DNA of 64,000 nt. Source: Drosophila pseudoobscura (lineage: Eukaryota; Arthropoda; Insecta; Diptera; Drosophilidae). The notes under the pieces were generated by a model. The model was not told the DNA's origin. It worked only from the letters and a program-made list of their open reading frames with translations, and did not search any database. Shown in pieces: positions 1-12,129 of the stretch. The translations under genes and the position numbers were made by a program. Each line of letters starts with the position of its first letter. The stretch's first letter is position 1. Where the stretch lies: NCBI RefSeq assembly GCF_009870125.1, contig NC_046682.1, forward strand, positions 1,426,001 through 1,490,000, written 5' to 3'.

Positions 1-234
1 CATTAAATTAATCCGCTTGCTATATATACCTTTTTATTTTTTAAATCTTTGTATTTTGGGTTTCCAAGTATGATTTTATTATGTTAATGCATACATATGT
101 ACATCTATACTCTGTACTAACTCTATGGGGTTGGGTTTGAGCCTGAGAAAACAAAGTACATAAAAAATAACTACAAGTGGGGAAAAAAGGGAATTGTAAT
201 GGTTGTAATGAAAATTTTACCTTTAAAATTGCAG
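1..234 (+). other. Upstream/intronic sequence of Gat
   Basis: AT-rich sequence ending in a good splice acceptor (polypyrimidine run then GCAG at 231-234) just before the first recognisable Gat exon. An in-frame ATG at 199 lies inside this acceptor region and gives a short non-homologous leader. The true start codon is more likely in an exon upstream of the window. Confidence 0.6.
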
Positions 235-3200
235 CTAGTTAAACTTGATCAATTACCGGAGCGAGGATCATGGTCTTCAAAGCTTGACTTCATTCTCTCA
301 GTGGTTGGACTAGCGATCGGCTTGGGAAACGTTTGGCGATTTCCTTATTTGTGCTATAAAAATGGAGGCGGCGCTTTCATATTGCCCTACTTCTTGACGT
401 TGTTTCTAGCCGGAATCCCGATGTTCTTTATGGAGTTGGCTCTCGGACAAATGTTGACTATTGGTGGACTGGGAGTGTTCAAAATCGCTCCAATCTTTAA
501 AGGTATGAGGAAATTCGTATGTCTTGCATTTCCCCTTTTTCCGGATCTCTAAATCACTATTATGCACTGGTATATACCAATCCTCATGCAGACGTAAAGC
601 GTAAAAGAATCATTCGATACGGATGACACGAACAGACTTAAATTTTCCATGATTGACAACGTTGCGATGTTGCGTACGAATACTCCTGTTTTCTTCATTC
701 TAACTATAATAGTGATCTGATCGAGGAACAGATTCTGCAGTCTGATATACAGGATAATTCTGTACGTGTTTGGGCTCCAATTGAGTGATTGGATCGGATT
801 GGATCAGGTTACGGTTACTCTAGCTAAAGATCTGACACTGAAGTCGGAGAGATAGGCATGGCTGTTGAAAATAAAGAACACATAAATATAGTACAAAAAT
901 ATTGTATACTTTGTGGGTTCGAAAACGGGTCATACGTATGTTAATTTAAAACGTTCTTATGTTTCCACTTCTCTCCCGTGGCCCATTACTATTGCCTTAC
1001 TATTTAATGTACTCGTACACTACTATATTACATAATATTATTTATGATAATTATAAATTTATTTTTGTTTGATTATTATTATATTTATTGTTTTTGTATT
1101 TAAGGCATTGGATATGCTGCCGCCGTTATGTCTTGTTGGATGAATGTGTACTACATTGTTATTCTGGCTTGGGCGGTATTTTACTTTTTCATGTCAATGA
1201 GAGCCGGTATGTACCTTTTTCACGTTCACGATATTTCGAAATACAAAACAAAAATCGTCCATACAAAATAATCCATACCATGTAGATGTACCATGGAGGA
1301 CATGCAACAATTGGTGGAATACCGTTAATTGTGTCAATCAATATGAGAGGAACAATTTACACTGTTGGGACAAAGTCATCAATGGTACCGCAAAGAAAAT
1401 TTGCTCGGTGGCAGCGACCAATATTTCATCGACGGAACTCACAGATCCAGTCAAAGAGTTTTGGGAGTATGTAACAAATTACGTGGCTATTTTTTTCCAC
1501 TTTACATTGTTCTTGAAAGATCTGAAAATCTCCCACCACCTGGGGATTAAGCTTGACGTTATGTTAGCACTAACATTCAGTTTTGCTTTGTTCTATGAAC
1601 CGTTTCAGACGTCGTGCACTTCAAATATCACATGGCATTGAAGAGATCGGCAATATTCGGTGGGAATTGGCCGGAACTTTATTACTCGTTTGGATCCTGT
1701 GCTATTTTTGCATTTGGAAGGGAGTGAAATGGACGGGAAAAGTGGTCTACTTTACAGCCCTGTTCCCATATGTCTTGCTCACCGTTTTGTTAGTTCGTGG
1801 CATAACTTTACCAGGGGCTCTGGAAGGCATTAAGTTCTATATTATTCCAAACTTTTCTAAACTGTCTCAGTCAGAGGTAGGTATACCACGAGATATGCAC
1901 GAGCCAATTTTAATGTAAAATGTCTTTAAGGTGTGGATTGATGCTGTAACGCAGATTTTCTTCTCCTACGGGCTTGGCCTTGGTACACTTGTGGCCTTAG
2001 GCAGCTATAACAAATTCACGAATAATGTGTATAAGTAAGTGAAAAACATAAAAAGTAAATCGCTACCTATCCCCCAGTATTTATTTATACATCATGGCAT
2101 TGTAGGGATGCGCTTATCGTCTGCACAGTTAATTCCAGCACGAGTATGTTCGCTGGATTCGTAATATTCTCAGTAATTGGATTTATGGCGCATGAACAAC
2201 AGCGACCTGTGGCGGAGGTGGCAGCATCAGGTTTGTCATCGTTTTTAGGAAATTTGCTTAAATACGACTATGCTATTATTTATTTAATAATAATAAAATA
2301 CATATATCGGTATGCTTTAAAAAATTCAACAGGTCCTGGCTTAGCTTTCCTAGTGTACCCATCGGCAGTTTTACAGCTGCCGGGCTCGCCAATGTGGTCT
2401 TGCCTCTTCTTCTTCATGCTTTTACTTATCGGTTTGGATTCTCAGTTCTGTACAATGGAGGGCTTTATTACAGCAATTATAGACGAATGGCCACAGCTGC
2501 TGCGAAAACGCAAAGAAATTTTTATTGCCATTGTGTGCGCACTGAGCTATTTAGTGGGCTTAACCTGTATAACGCAAGTAAGTTTCTTGATCAGGCAGTA
2601 CGTCTATTTAAATACCTACTTGTTGTTTTGCTTTGTTTTTTTATTAGGGAGGCATGTATATTTTCCAAATATTAGATTCGTATGCAGTTAGTGGTTTTTG
2701 CTTGCTGTGGCTTATATTCTTTGAGTGCGTCTCAATATCCTGGTGCTATGGAGTCGACCGATTTTATGATGGTATTAAGGATATGATTGGATATTATCCC
2801 ACAGTTTGGTGGAAGTTCTGCTGGTGCGTTACGACCCCGGCTATATGTTTGGTAAATATTACATCCATTGATAAGTATAACGGTAATGCGATATAGTAAT
2901 TAATTTTTCCTTTCCTTCCGACAGGGTGTCTTTTTCTTTAACATCGTCCAATGGACTCCTATAAAATACCTGGACTACAACTATCCTTGGTGGGCTCATG
3001 CATTTGGTTGGTTTACTGCGTTGTCATCTATGCTGTATATACCAATATACATGATTTGGTTGTGGAAACGAACACCTGGAGACTTGTGCGAGGTAAAAAA
3101 AATCAAAACAAATTTCTTGGAGCATATTGTGTGAACAAGCAAAATTTTTATTAAACATAACATAATATTTTTACAGAAAATCCGCGCGATAGTACGAATC

Positions 3201-3278
3201 GACGAGGACATACCACGGTTACGCGAGAAAATGCAGAGAGAGGCTATTGCTAAGGAGATTGAATTTAATTCATTATAG
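235..3278 (+). CDS. Gat: GABA transporter (SLC6 family), N-terminus outside window
   Basis: Sodium/chloride-coupled neurotransmitter symporter that clears GABA across the plasma membrane, glial in flies. Exons read by frame and GT/AG sites: 235-502, 1105-1206, 1286-1466, 1609-1876, 1931-2034, 2106-2230, 2333-2577, 2648-2851, 2925-3092, 3177-3278. They join in phase to about 588 residues, near full length for SLC6. TM1 carries the family signature [18 protein letters not shown], which holds the sodium and substrate site. The second extracellular loop has the conserved paired cysteines ([11 protein letters not shown]) and N-glycosylation sites (NGT, NIS). The sequence PW-TC--WNT-NC is closer to GAT-type than to glycine transporters. 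Gat and mav are neighbours on the melanogaster 4th chromosome, as far as I know, which supports the name. The visible exons show no breaks. The N-terminal exon lies upstream. Confidence 0.9.
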
Positions 3279-4224
3279 TATTAAGGCACTCTTCGTTGAT
3301 ACTATTGTAATCGAATCGTTGTTTTCGCTGCGGACCAACACTCCTTATCTGGGGCTGGAGTTACACTATGTACTGGGCCGTTGCCGTTACTATGTCATGC
3401 TATAATTACTCCCACGGTGTAACTTTAAAATAGTTTAGAGAATACATATAATATTAAGCTGATCCGAGTTCTAAAATGACTTTTAGTGTGTTTCGTGTGG
3501 TACTTACTCATAAGTAGAAAGCTGTATTTTCGAATTCTAAGAAAATTCAAATACTGAATATTCTTGCTCTGAAGCACTCACGTACAATGCCTTACGAGAT
3601 ATGTATTGTATCAAACATCAAAACTAAGTTATTTCATTTTCATAAGGAATAAATTGATTTTTTGTCTGTCACGGTGAAAGTTCTCATCTGTTAGTGTAGA
3701 TGGACTACACTGATATAATAATTATCAACATGGAAATATGAATGCTTAACAATTCCGACATTAACAGAACAGAACAGTAAAAGCTTTATGCTTTTAAATG
3801 AGATGTACCTTACAGTTGTTTTACAATACAGATGCAGATACACAGGCCAAACAGCCAATGTCGAAATTAGTGTCATCCTTAGACTTTATTAATATTGTTA
3901 ATTTAATTTAAAATTACTCATACCATACAAGTAAGGGTACAAGTATTTAGCAATAGAGCAATGTTAATGGGATAACAGACATGAAAACACATTTATGTAT
4001 AATATGTCGATATGCCGAATGCCTTGGAAGTCCTTTAAATATTGTTGTGTAATTAACCTTAAAAATAACTATAAGTTGCTTGTCATGTCAAATAAATATA
4101 TAAACTTAAATGAATATACATACGTATACGTACATTATACTATCAATTGGAAGAATGGTCTCTGCGTAATGACAGACAGCCCAAATGTACAAGATAACGA
4201 TATGGATCCCCCGCATAGGTAAAA
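3279..4224 (+). other. Gat 3' UTR and AT-rich spacer
   Basis: No coding sequence seen. A canonical AATAAA at 3648-3653, about 370 bases after the Gat stop, is the likely polyadenylation signal. The rest is AT-rich spacer. Confidence 0.5.
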
Positions 4225-4402
4225 CTCGGCTGAGGACAAAAACAAAAGTTAAATACCTTGGCACAGTATTAGACGCAAGCTGATATTGAGACCCAATGTG
4301 AAGGAAAGTAAGCAGCACATCGGGCCGCGCCTCTCACCTGCTCTAATGCACTGGACCTACATCTTGGTCGTGCGGCCAATTCTGCTTTATAGCTTGACTT
4401 AA
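4225..4402 (+). mobile_element. LINE reverse-transcriptase fragment (RNase H LINE group)
   Basis: Frameshifted coding remnant. One frame reads VKYLGTVLDAS and a second reads MHWTYILVVRPILLYSLT. This is the block just after the RT catalytic core, and it matches the colinear block of the larger copy at 13230-13430 (KYLGLILDRK, LYTAIIRPIMLYG). Short dead relic; no ends found. Confidence 0.6.
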
Positions 4403-5248
4403 ATCAAAATACAATATAATAATAATAGAGAGACAAAAAATATTAAGTACATATGTATGGTTCATGCTTACATATCTTAACAAATAGCTAACCATCAGCG
4501 TTATGTACTTCAACAAAATATATTGTATACATATGGTATACACCATTATACACCAATGGACTGTAAAATATAAATGTTGTACAAGAGGGGAGACGAATGT
4601 CAACATTTGCAAACTGGTAAGTAGCATGAATGAAAAGTGCTCGAGGCTATTTGAATGAAAAATTCTATAGCAACATGACCCAACCGAGGGCTGATCTAAA
4701 TGTACCGATGCCATCCATGAATTGTACATACATATGTATGTATGTGTATATATTTAATTCGAATTCTTTTTGAATTTACTTATTAACGACAAGGTATTGT
4801 AATTTCTGTCTGAACACCTGTCCTGAATCTTTGAATCTCTACACTTTTTAACTATATCCAATTAGAAACAGAAAATCAGCTGTTGCATTTCAATTGATCG
4901 TGGTTTTCTTTAGTACATGTCTTTTTTAATCGCTTACCGATTATACCTATGTATGTACAATAGGTATGTGCATTGAACATTATTCAGCTGGCTGCATCTG
5001 CCACTACGTTCTTACCAGTTAGGTCAGTCAGTAGAACTATAAGTGAGTGTCATATCCATAAGCTTAAGTAATAAGTATACGCTGATGAAAAGATGTAGGT
5101 TGGTGTATTCACTAAATGGAAAGCATATATGTTTGTACATACGTATGCACATATGTACAAAACTTGCTTGTGTGCGTGTCTGAATCTCCAATCTCTTTTA
5201 CGAGTATCTGTGTTGCTGGCTCGTGTGGGTGTGTAAGTGCCAAGTTGT
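4403..5248. other. AT-rich spacer, nothing recognised
   Basis: Contains ATACATATGTATG-type runs only. The open frames here have no recognisable motif and are AT-rich noise. Confidence 0.5.
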
Positions 5249-6043
5249 TTTTATACCCGATACTCAAAATAAGTATAGGGGTATATTAGACTTGTGGTGA
5301 AAATGGACGTGTCCACAAAAGGCGAAAATCTGTGGCATCCACAATTTCAAAGATACGAGAAAACGCAGAATCGTAGTGGATGACTTTATCTTCTAGAATA
5401 CAAATCTGAATCTGAACCAGATCGTATAATTATTATAGCCAGAATCAAGAAAACAATTTCATTCTCTCTCGCTCTGTCTCTCTCTAACGCACAGGTTTCA
5501 TGTTCGGCTTTGCCTATTGCAAAATGTGAGTTCAAGGATCTCAGAGACTATAAGAGCTCGAGCAACCAATTTTTGGTATCCCCACTCCTGTGATATCGGA
5601 CCTTCACCGTTTTGTTTCAAAATTTCGCCACACCCCCTTCCGCCCCCGCAAAGGACAAAAATCCATAAATCTCAGAGGCTATTAAGGATAGTAACCAAAT
5701 TTGGTATCCATACTTCTGTTAGATCTTATTAAAAAACTTATATCTCAAAATTTCGGCCCACCCCCACAAAAGACGAAAATCTGTGGCATCCACAATATTG
5801 AAGATTCGAGAAAACTAAAAACGCACAATCATAGAGAATGACCATATCTATCAGATTGCTGAATCTGGATCAGATCGGATCATTTTTATAGCCAAAAGGA
5901 ACAAATCAATTTGCAGTGGCTACGCAGCGCTCGTCGACACGCACGCACTCTTTTTCTTTTAATGTAGCCATACTGACAAATTATCGGGTATAAATGTAGA
6001 GTAGCGGTCGCAGCAGCAACTCACAACGTTCCCCCTCGTTTAT
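5249..6043 (+). mobile_element. DINE-1/INE-1 Helitron-like element, internally deleted
   Basis: Starts TTATACCCGATACTCAAAAT and ends at a TATCGGGTATAAATGTAGAG end followed by GCAGCAACTCACAACGTTC, the same ends as the longer copies at 43.3 and 52.5 kb. It lacks the middle block with the GACAGACGG microsatellite. Repeated modules containing CAAAGGACGAAAATC are present. Non-autonomous, no coding capacity. It sits between Gat and mav. Confidence 0.8.
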
Positions 6044-6530
6044 ACTGTTGTTGAGTAAGCATTTGCTATCGGGTATTTTAGTCGACTAAGTGTTGACGCC
6101 CGAGCCGAACCATCCGAACAGGTTCCGCCGCCGCGACGTGCATTTGTTGATAAATGTGAAAGAGACAAAAATATGTACAACTTTCGATAAACTGTGATCA
6201 TACATCATTTATTTACTTATACTAAAACAACAGTTTTCTGTGTTGTTTTCCTGAATACATATGTTCATATGTACATGCATCCGAAATATCAACTCTTGAA
6301 ACTGGAAGAAAACAGATGCTCTAGCAACGTGTGGAATGTGTGTTCTCGTAAATATGTATATATATGTACTGATATATACATAAATATGTATATGTGTGAA
6401 TTTACATACTTAGAATTGATCAAATTTATGTCATTTTAATATGAGGCTCACTATGTATACTGCGTAGAGAGTAGTAGTAGAGAGAGTATCATTATCATAC
6501 ACAGAAACTTGATGGCCATGTGGAATAAAC
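6044..6530 (+). other. mav upstream region
   Basis: Region between the DINE-1 element and the first in-frame mav ATG. It probably holds the promoter and 5' leader of mav. No TATA or initiator could be assigned with confidence. Confidence 0.4.
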
Positions 6531-8965
6531 ATGATAATAGAGAGTAAACCCAATTTTCCGGCCAAATACCAAAAATCACCAAAAAGGTGTAATCTGTATA
6601 AATGCGTTACCGTTTCCCGGGATACAAAGAATGGCTTTGAATTTCGTCACATGAGACGGTTACACCTATGTTATATATGGATTCTTTGCCACTGTTATTA
6701 TTGTTATACCACAAATAAAATAAGTGCCAAACGGCAACGGGCGGCATATACCTTCATATCAGCGTCGAGCATAAATCAAATTCGATCCAAGCTTGCTATT
6801 GTACATACTCGAACATTTCCCACTAAATTTCTAAAGTATTCGTTATACAATTTAACACAGGTATGGTTAGTCATTCTATTCCTATTGCTATTCATGGTTC
6901 TTCAAGCCAATGGTCAAGGCATTTTTGGGCCAATGTCAAAATCAAATGTTAACGACAATCCCCATACGCTGCAAGAGTTCAGGCAACAGGATAGCGTAGA
7001 AATTAGCTATGACTATAGGAGCATGCAATTTCAAAGTTCAAACGGTAGAGCTCAGAGCCGGCAAACCAATCAACAACTACAAAAAACAACTCAAACCAAA
7101 AGTAAAAACATTAAAAATAAAATAAATAATATATTTAATCAACAAAATAATATACAAAGCAGAGGAGGAGAGTCGTCGCTTAATGAAAGTTCAAATAAAT
7201 ATAGTCTGATTATTCTAAGCCCAGAGACCCAGTCGAATAACGTAAATAATTCAGCAATGGAAGTTAAGAAGAACAACAGTATTCCAATTCAAAATATCCG
7301 TAAAAGATACATAAGAAATACCGGGAAGGAAACGGAGGCTCACAATTATACAAAAAATTATAATTACAAGGCACTGAACGGGAACCGGATTGATGAATCG
7401 AAACTTAAGCGACTGGTAATGAATGGTCTTGGATTGAAGAAGATACCAGATATGAGAAAGGTAGGAATATTTGTTATTTACATATGTATGTATTAATGCC
7501 TCTGATGTGTACTTGACGATCGCATGTGTAATCGTGCAAGTAAACGAATGATTCAGCATGTACGAGTATGTATGTATTTAAAAATGTATTTAATTGAATT
7601 TTATTTTGTATTTATTTATATTTATAGGTGAACATAAGCCAAGTAGAATACTCAAGAAAGTACGTTGAATACTTAGACCGCCTTAGAACCAGTCATGGAA
7701 GAGGAGTCAGTTATTTAAGTAACGAATCTGGAGAGTCGTCCCGAACGGATTTACACATATTAAGCATTGTAACTAATAGTTTTAACGACATAAGTGAGAA
7801 ACGATGGCGTCATAAGCGATCTGTCAAGAACGGATTAAGACAAACAAAGAGAGGAAAATCTAATGAAAACATCCAATTCGACCCAAGGGATAAGACCAAT
7901 ATTCTCTTGCACTTTCCCCTGACAAACGTAAATGATGCAAACTTTCACCATGATAAAATTGACGAGGCTAATGTAAGGCTAATGCTGCTCTATAGTTCAG
8001 CCCTTGCAACCAATAGTGGACAACGGCAAACAACTGGCAAAAAAAGAAAATTCAATCGAAATTTCGGTAGTGCCAACAAAAACAACAAGAATTGTAATGC
8101 CGGCGATGTCATTGACTTTAACCCAGAGCAGCGTAACGAATCGAAAATGCGAGGGCGTGTCCATAGCCGCAAATTGAATCTCAAAGTATATCAGCTTCTT
8201 TCTTCAAATAGACGAAGGTTACTTGCATCCCGCAAAATTGAGTTCGAAAATATCCATTACGAGGAAACCCGCACCCAGTGGCTGGAATTTGATGTTACCA
8301 AAGCAGTTCGCGGTTGGTTAAACAAAACTCATGAAAATTTGGGCATAGAGATTCAATGCGATAGATGTAGGAGTATAGGAGCTCGCATATTAAGCGATGT
8401 AAGCTCGCCGACACCATTTAAATCTGCATCTGCCAAGTCAGCAGCTACGGACAGTGACCGGTTTCATCTTATGCCAGTCCTAAATATCATCGGTCACGGG
8501 AACATGCAAAGCCATCGAGAAGGTGACCTCGGGGTCGGAGTGCAGCATTTAGTGGTGACTAATAATAGAAGCGATAATTATTTTCATCATCGTTCGGACC
8601 AGGATATGGGTTGGCGTAGAGAAAAGTGGAATAATAGTTGCTATAAGGTGCACCAACGATGCTGTAGACACCAGTTAGATGTGATCTTCAAGGAAATTAA
8701 GGGCTTTGAGTTCATATTACAACCAAAAATGTTTGATGCTGGTTACTGCCATGGCCGCTGTCCACCGCGCCACAACCCTGCCCATCACCATGCACTCTTG
8801 CAAAGTCTTATATGGCAACAAGATAGCAGTCGAGCGCCTCGTCCCTGCTGTGCCCCCTCAAAGCTTGAAGTCCTAGAAATATTGCATGTGGACGAAGAGC
8901 ACACTGATAAGCTAAAGATTTCAACATGGAGTGACATGCAAGTTCTGGAATGTGCCTGTTCATAA
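6531..8965 (+). CDS. mav: Maverick, TGF-beta family secreted ligand
   Basis: Secreted signalling ligand of the TGF-beta superfamily. Exons 6531-7460 and 7628-8965 join in phase 0 with a 167 bp intron (AAG|GTAGGAA ... TTTATAG|GTG), giving up to 755 residues. The C-terminal 108 residues (648-755) are the cystine knot, with nine cysteines in the pattern CYKVHQRCC, GYCHGRC, PRPCC, ECACS. A propeptide signature (WLEFDVTKAVRGWL) lies near residue 530. A hydrophobic stretch at residues 111-125 followed by NGQG could be the signal peptide, so translation may begin at a later in-frame ATG (for example 6651) than the one chosen. RHKR near residue 374 is a furin-type site but lies before the propeptide signature. 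Asparagine-rich low-complexity sequence fills residues 150-220. Confidence 0.88.
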
Positions 8966-9758
8966 ATCAATTTAAATTTATTTGAGACGTAAATTATCAA
9001 TTTAAAAAAATTTGTATTGGTAACTTATATGTTTTCCAATCAACACCTTTTTTGCAGCATTCAAATATATTAAAAAGCAAACCATTTATGGCAATAGCTC
9101 ACAAGAATGTTTTAACTTAAGTTCAAACTCCGTCCATGAGAGTAAGTACACAATTGTATTATTTTGATTTTCCAGAGGACAGAGAAGTTGGTTTTCTTTT
9201 CGAGTTCCTTTTAAAAAAACCCTTAGGTTAAGTAAGTATAATACTTTGCCCTCCAATATTTCAGTTATAAACGAAGGAGCCACACCCCGGAGTTGAATCT
9301 AGGCATCCTGCAAGAATACCGCGTTCTAGTCAGTCACTAACATAATAGCAGTTTCTACCAAAAGCAGATACTGCTTTTAATGCAATTGCATTATTTTTTT
9401 TAAAAGAATTGTATACAAATTTTCTCTTTTAATTCTTAACAATTTATACAATTGTTGCCGTAGGCTCGTAAGAAGACCACTCCTGGTTGGGACAACACAA
9501 CGAGATCTGGAACAGAGCCCATTTGATAGAATTTTCACTTACATATGTGCCTCAAACAAATTTGTGACCGGCACAACATAGGCCGGAACACATTGGTTAC
9601 AAACATTAAGACAACCATAATATACTCTTAAACTCAATCAATAGGCATTTATAATTTTTTGAATCAATGAAATCAGGTTGGTCTGATGCAGAGGAAACAA
9701 CCTTGACAAAGTGTATTTTATTGCGAATCTTTTTATAATTATATATAAGTGATAAGTA
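8966..9758. other. Convergent 3' regions of mav and the DUF4706 gene
   Basis: No coding sequence. A minus-strand AATAAA at 9717-9722, about 40 bases past the stop of the minus-strand gene, is its likely polyadenylation signal. A tRNA-like remnant lies at 9283-9352. Confidence 0.5.
9283..9352 (-). pseudogene. tRNA-like remnant
   Basis: On the minus strand the order matches a tRNA: a D-arm-like ACTGACTAGAACGC, an anticodon-arm-like stem GGTAT/ATGCC around a loop with CTTGCAG, then a B-box-like GATTCAACTCC. The loop is 9 bases instead of 7, and the acceptor stem cannot be drawn, so it is not a working tRNA. It may be a tRNA pseudogene or the head of an old SINE. Confidence 0.3.
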
Positions 9759-10595
9759 CTACCAATTACTTAAAAAATCGAAGCCTTGCGGAATTTGCAC
9801 TGCTGGGGATAGAAGTTTAGCATTTTCTTCTTGAAAGAGCTCTTTGGATTCATTTTCGTCAGACAAATCTGACAAGATACTATTTTTTGAGCCAAAATTG
9901 GACAAGAGTTTTGATTTTTCATCTGTATTAAAGCTACATCTTCCGTCATCATATCCATTCTCAATTAGTCGATCGTATTCATGCAAGAATGTCACTCTCC
10001 TACATTTATTAATTTCTTCTGAAATACTGAGATCAGTTGTTTGCTGAGGGTGTATCAATTCCTTTTCGACTTTTAAAAGGATGATTTGATTGCACACATC
10101 TGTGGGATCAGAATCTTTATCAGCATAATCACTAAAAGCTGCTGGGATATTTATTTGTGATTTGGTTCGATAACTAAATGGGAAGGAATGCTCATCGCGG
10201 TAGTCACGGGTATTTTCATCGTGTAAAACTTTCAGACCCACGTTTTGATAAAAAAAGGTGTGCAGGTTTTTACCGTTAAAGCTATATATAACGTCGTTCA
10301 TATGCCAGTGATGTTGGTCGCTTTTAGATATATTTTCTTTAGTTTCAGTTCGCAATTTCCGACTGTCGATGTTTTCTTTCGCTGAACATTCCGGCTTAGT
10401 CTTATTAAAGTACTTAATATATATTTCAGGTTTTATAAAATGATCGTTGACAATATTTTCCTGTTCTGACAAAGATAACCCAAGCCATGCATCTGGGCTA
10501 TAAGCGGACTTCGCCTGACTTATATCGCGGGTAATCTTTTCAGCCAGAGGACTAAGTTTAGAAAAATAAGACTGGATTCCTTGTAGCATAGCCAT
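9759..10595 (-). CDS. DUF4706 (C1orf198-like) protein
   Basis: Single-exon gene of 278 residues. I recognise the animal C1orf198 family from three blocks: an N-terminal YFSKLSPLAEKI followed by the acidic ENIVNDH region (residues 10-53), a central DEHSFPFSYRTKSQINI block (about 134-150), and the invariant-looking C-terminal GFDFLSNW. These are the parts conserved in the family; the linkers are polar, disordered and lysine/serine-rich. Molecular function is unknown for the family. There is no signal peptide or membrane segment. The start ATG at 10595 directly precedes the conserved block and is the natural choice. The likely melanogaster counterpart is CG11076, but I could not confirm this. 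Convergent with mav. Confidence 0.75.
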   Translation of the reverse strand: MAMLQGIQSYFSKLSPLAEKITRDISQAKSAYSPDAWLGLSLSEQENIVNDHFIKPEIYIKYFNKTKPECSAKENIDSRKLRTETKENISKSDQHHWHMNDVIYSFNGKNLHTFFYQNVGLKVLHDENTRDYRDEHSFPFSYRTKSQINIPAAFSDYADKDSDPTDVCNQIILLKVEKELIHPQQTTDLSISEEINKCRRVTFLHEYDRLIENGYDDGRCSFNTDEKSKLLSNFGSKNSILSDLSDENESKELFQEENAKLLSPAVQIPQGFDFLSNW

Positions 10596-11275
10596 ATTTT
10601 AAGTCTACAAAAATAGCAAAATATTATTAGTATTTTAATATTCATTTCGAATGTTTCTGTGTTGTTTACACAATTTATAAACATACATATATAAACAGTC
10701 TACCGCAATCGTATTTTCTGCAAGCAATACATTGTAAAAACCTTGATGTGCATCCCCTTTACCACCTTTTGATGTTGTATTCCTATGTACATAAATATGT
10801 CTTAGCTCTGTTAACGAGGGCCACTTTAAATGCGTTCTGTAAAACAAGGAGCAATCCCATTAAAAGCTGCTTCATCTCGAGACAAAAATAACACGATGAA
10901 ATATAATTCACAGATGTATCTGTATAAAACGAGCACTTTTCTGAACAAATTTTTTCTTCGTCTCAATTCGTAATGAACACAATTATAGGTAAATACCAGG
11001 AATAGCTTGCATCGAATGCTCTTGTGATATAATGTACATACATATGTATGCATTATGAAGAATAAAATTCTCAGTAAAATCCATACCTGCATATGTATGC
11101 CGGCACGCCTCACACGTATATGTAAATTAAAAATTAAAAAAAAAACAAAAGAAATATGTGTAGTGTATTAGGGTTGGGAGAAAATCGATAGTGATGGTTG
11201 AAAATTAGCCACATTACATGAAATTCTCGATTCCAAAGAATGTGTGGAAAGTAATTCGTACCTTCGGTTACAGGG
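10596..11275. other. Upstream region of the DUF4706 gene
   Basis: AT-rich sequence with ATACATATGTATG runs. Presumed promoter and leader of the minus-strand gene. No further gene seen; open frames here lack motifs. Confidence 0.4.
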
Positions 11276-12000
11276 AACGGTGAGAATTAAAAAAAAAAAT
11301 ATATACAACAGATGAGCATAAAATTACAAAGTTTTGATCTGAATTGTGAAATTTTCACAATTTTAAATGACTAAATTGGCAATATTATTGCCTATGATAA
11401 AGCAATCCATATATGTACAATAAAAATTACCCTTTGGACTCTCTCAAATCTTGCAGCAGCTCTGGTGCTCATCCTGTAATTTCTGCTGCTCCTTCTGGAC
11501 TTCAAGCATTTTCCGAACAATCTGCTCCAGATTTTCCAGCTTAATCCGCTTTGGTGCGGCGTCTTGGTTGCAGAAATAATACTAGAGCCGTCAAAAATCC
11601 CACCGTTCCCCCGGGATGTGCTCAGTGTGCAGAGCCTATAATAGACTATTCACACTGACGACCATCCATCATCCATTTCGGGAATGGTCGGTAAGAAAAC
11701 CAAAAAGGATGACATTTTATGAGATCGCCTGAGACCAACTCGAAGAACAGAACGGCCGCCACAGAAAGAAGGATTAGCACGACATGAGGCAGGAGAAGAT
11801 GGTGCAGGACTTAATCAGCACCCACACTGAACACACTTCAAGTGAACGGTGGGAAATTTTGACAGATGTGAAACACCGATTCACCGAACACACTGGTACC
11901 ATTCACTAACGGTGAACCACCATCCGTCAAAAAGCAGCTGATGAGCATAAAATACCAAAGCTTTCGTCTGAATTGTGATATTTCAAAAATTTTAATTGTT
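11276..12000. repeat. Unclassified repeat unit flanked by ~55 bp direct repeats
   Basis: The segment 11311-11365 (starting GATGAGCATAAAATTACAAA) is repeated at about 11939-11994 (TGATGAGCATAAAATACCAA) with scattered differences. A GAACGGTG motif precedes each half (11276 and 11842), with an inverted ACGGTGAACC near 11909. Between them lies an orphan coding exon (11444-11581). The layout suggests an uncharacterised mobile element or a segmental duplication. Confidence 0.45.
11444..11581 (-). pseudogene. Orphan C-terminal coding exon (coiled coil)
   Basis: On the minus strand, an acceptor-like CTCTAG is followed by 45 open codons and a TGA stop. The product reads YYFCNQDAAPKRIKLENLEQ and then a lysine/glutamine-rich heptad stretch ending SCCKI. 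High GC and codon-like content set it apart from the AT-rich surroundings. No upstream exon could be found, so this is probably a captured or left-over 3' exon. Host gene not recognised. Confidence 0.4.
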
Positions 12001-12129
12001 CTCTCTACTGACTCAGTAGTACTGAGATATTTTTGGAACGGCGAAGCCTATGGTTTTTACGGATTAGAATATTTATTACAAATGTATATTATAAATAAAT
12101 ACTGACACCTTATATACGACAACAAAATC

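Noticed and set aside
235..3278. Glycine transporter identity for the SLC6 gene
   Set aside because: The second extracellular loop (PW-TC--WNT-NC) and the position next to mav fit the GABA transporter Gat better.
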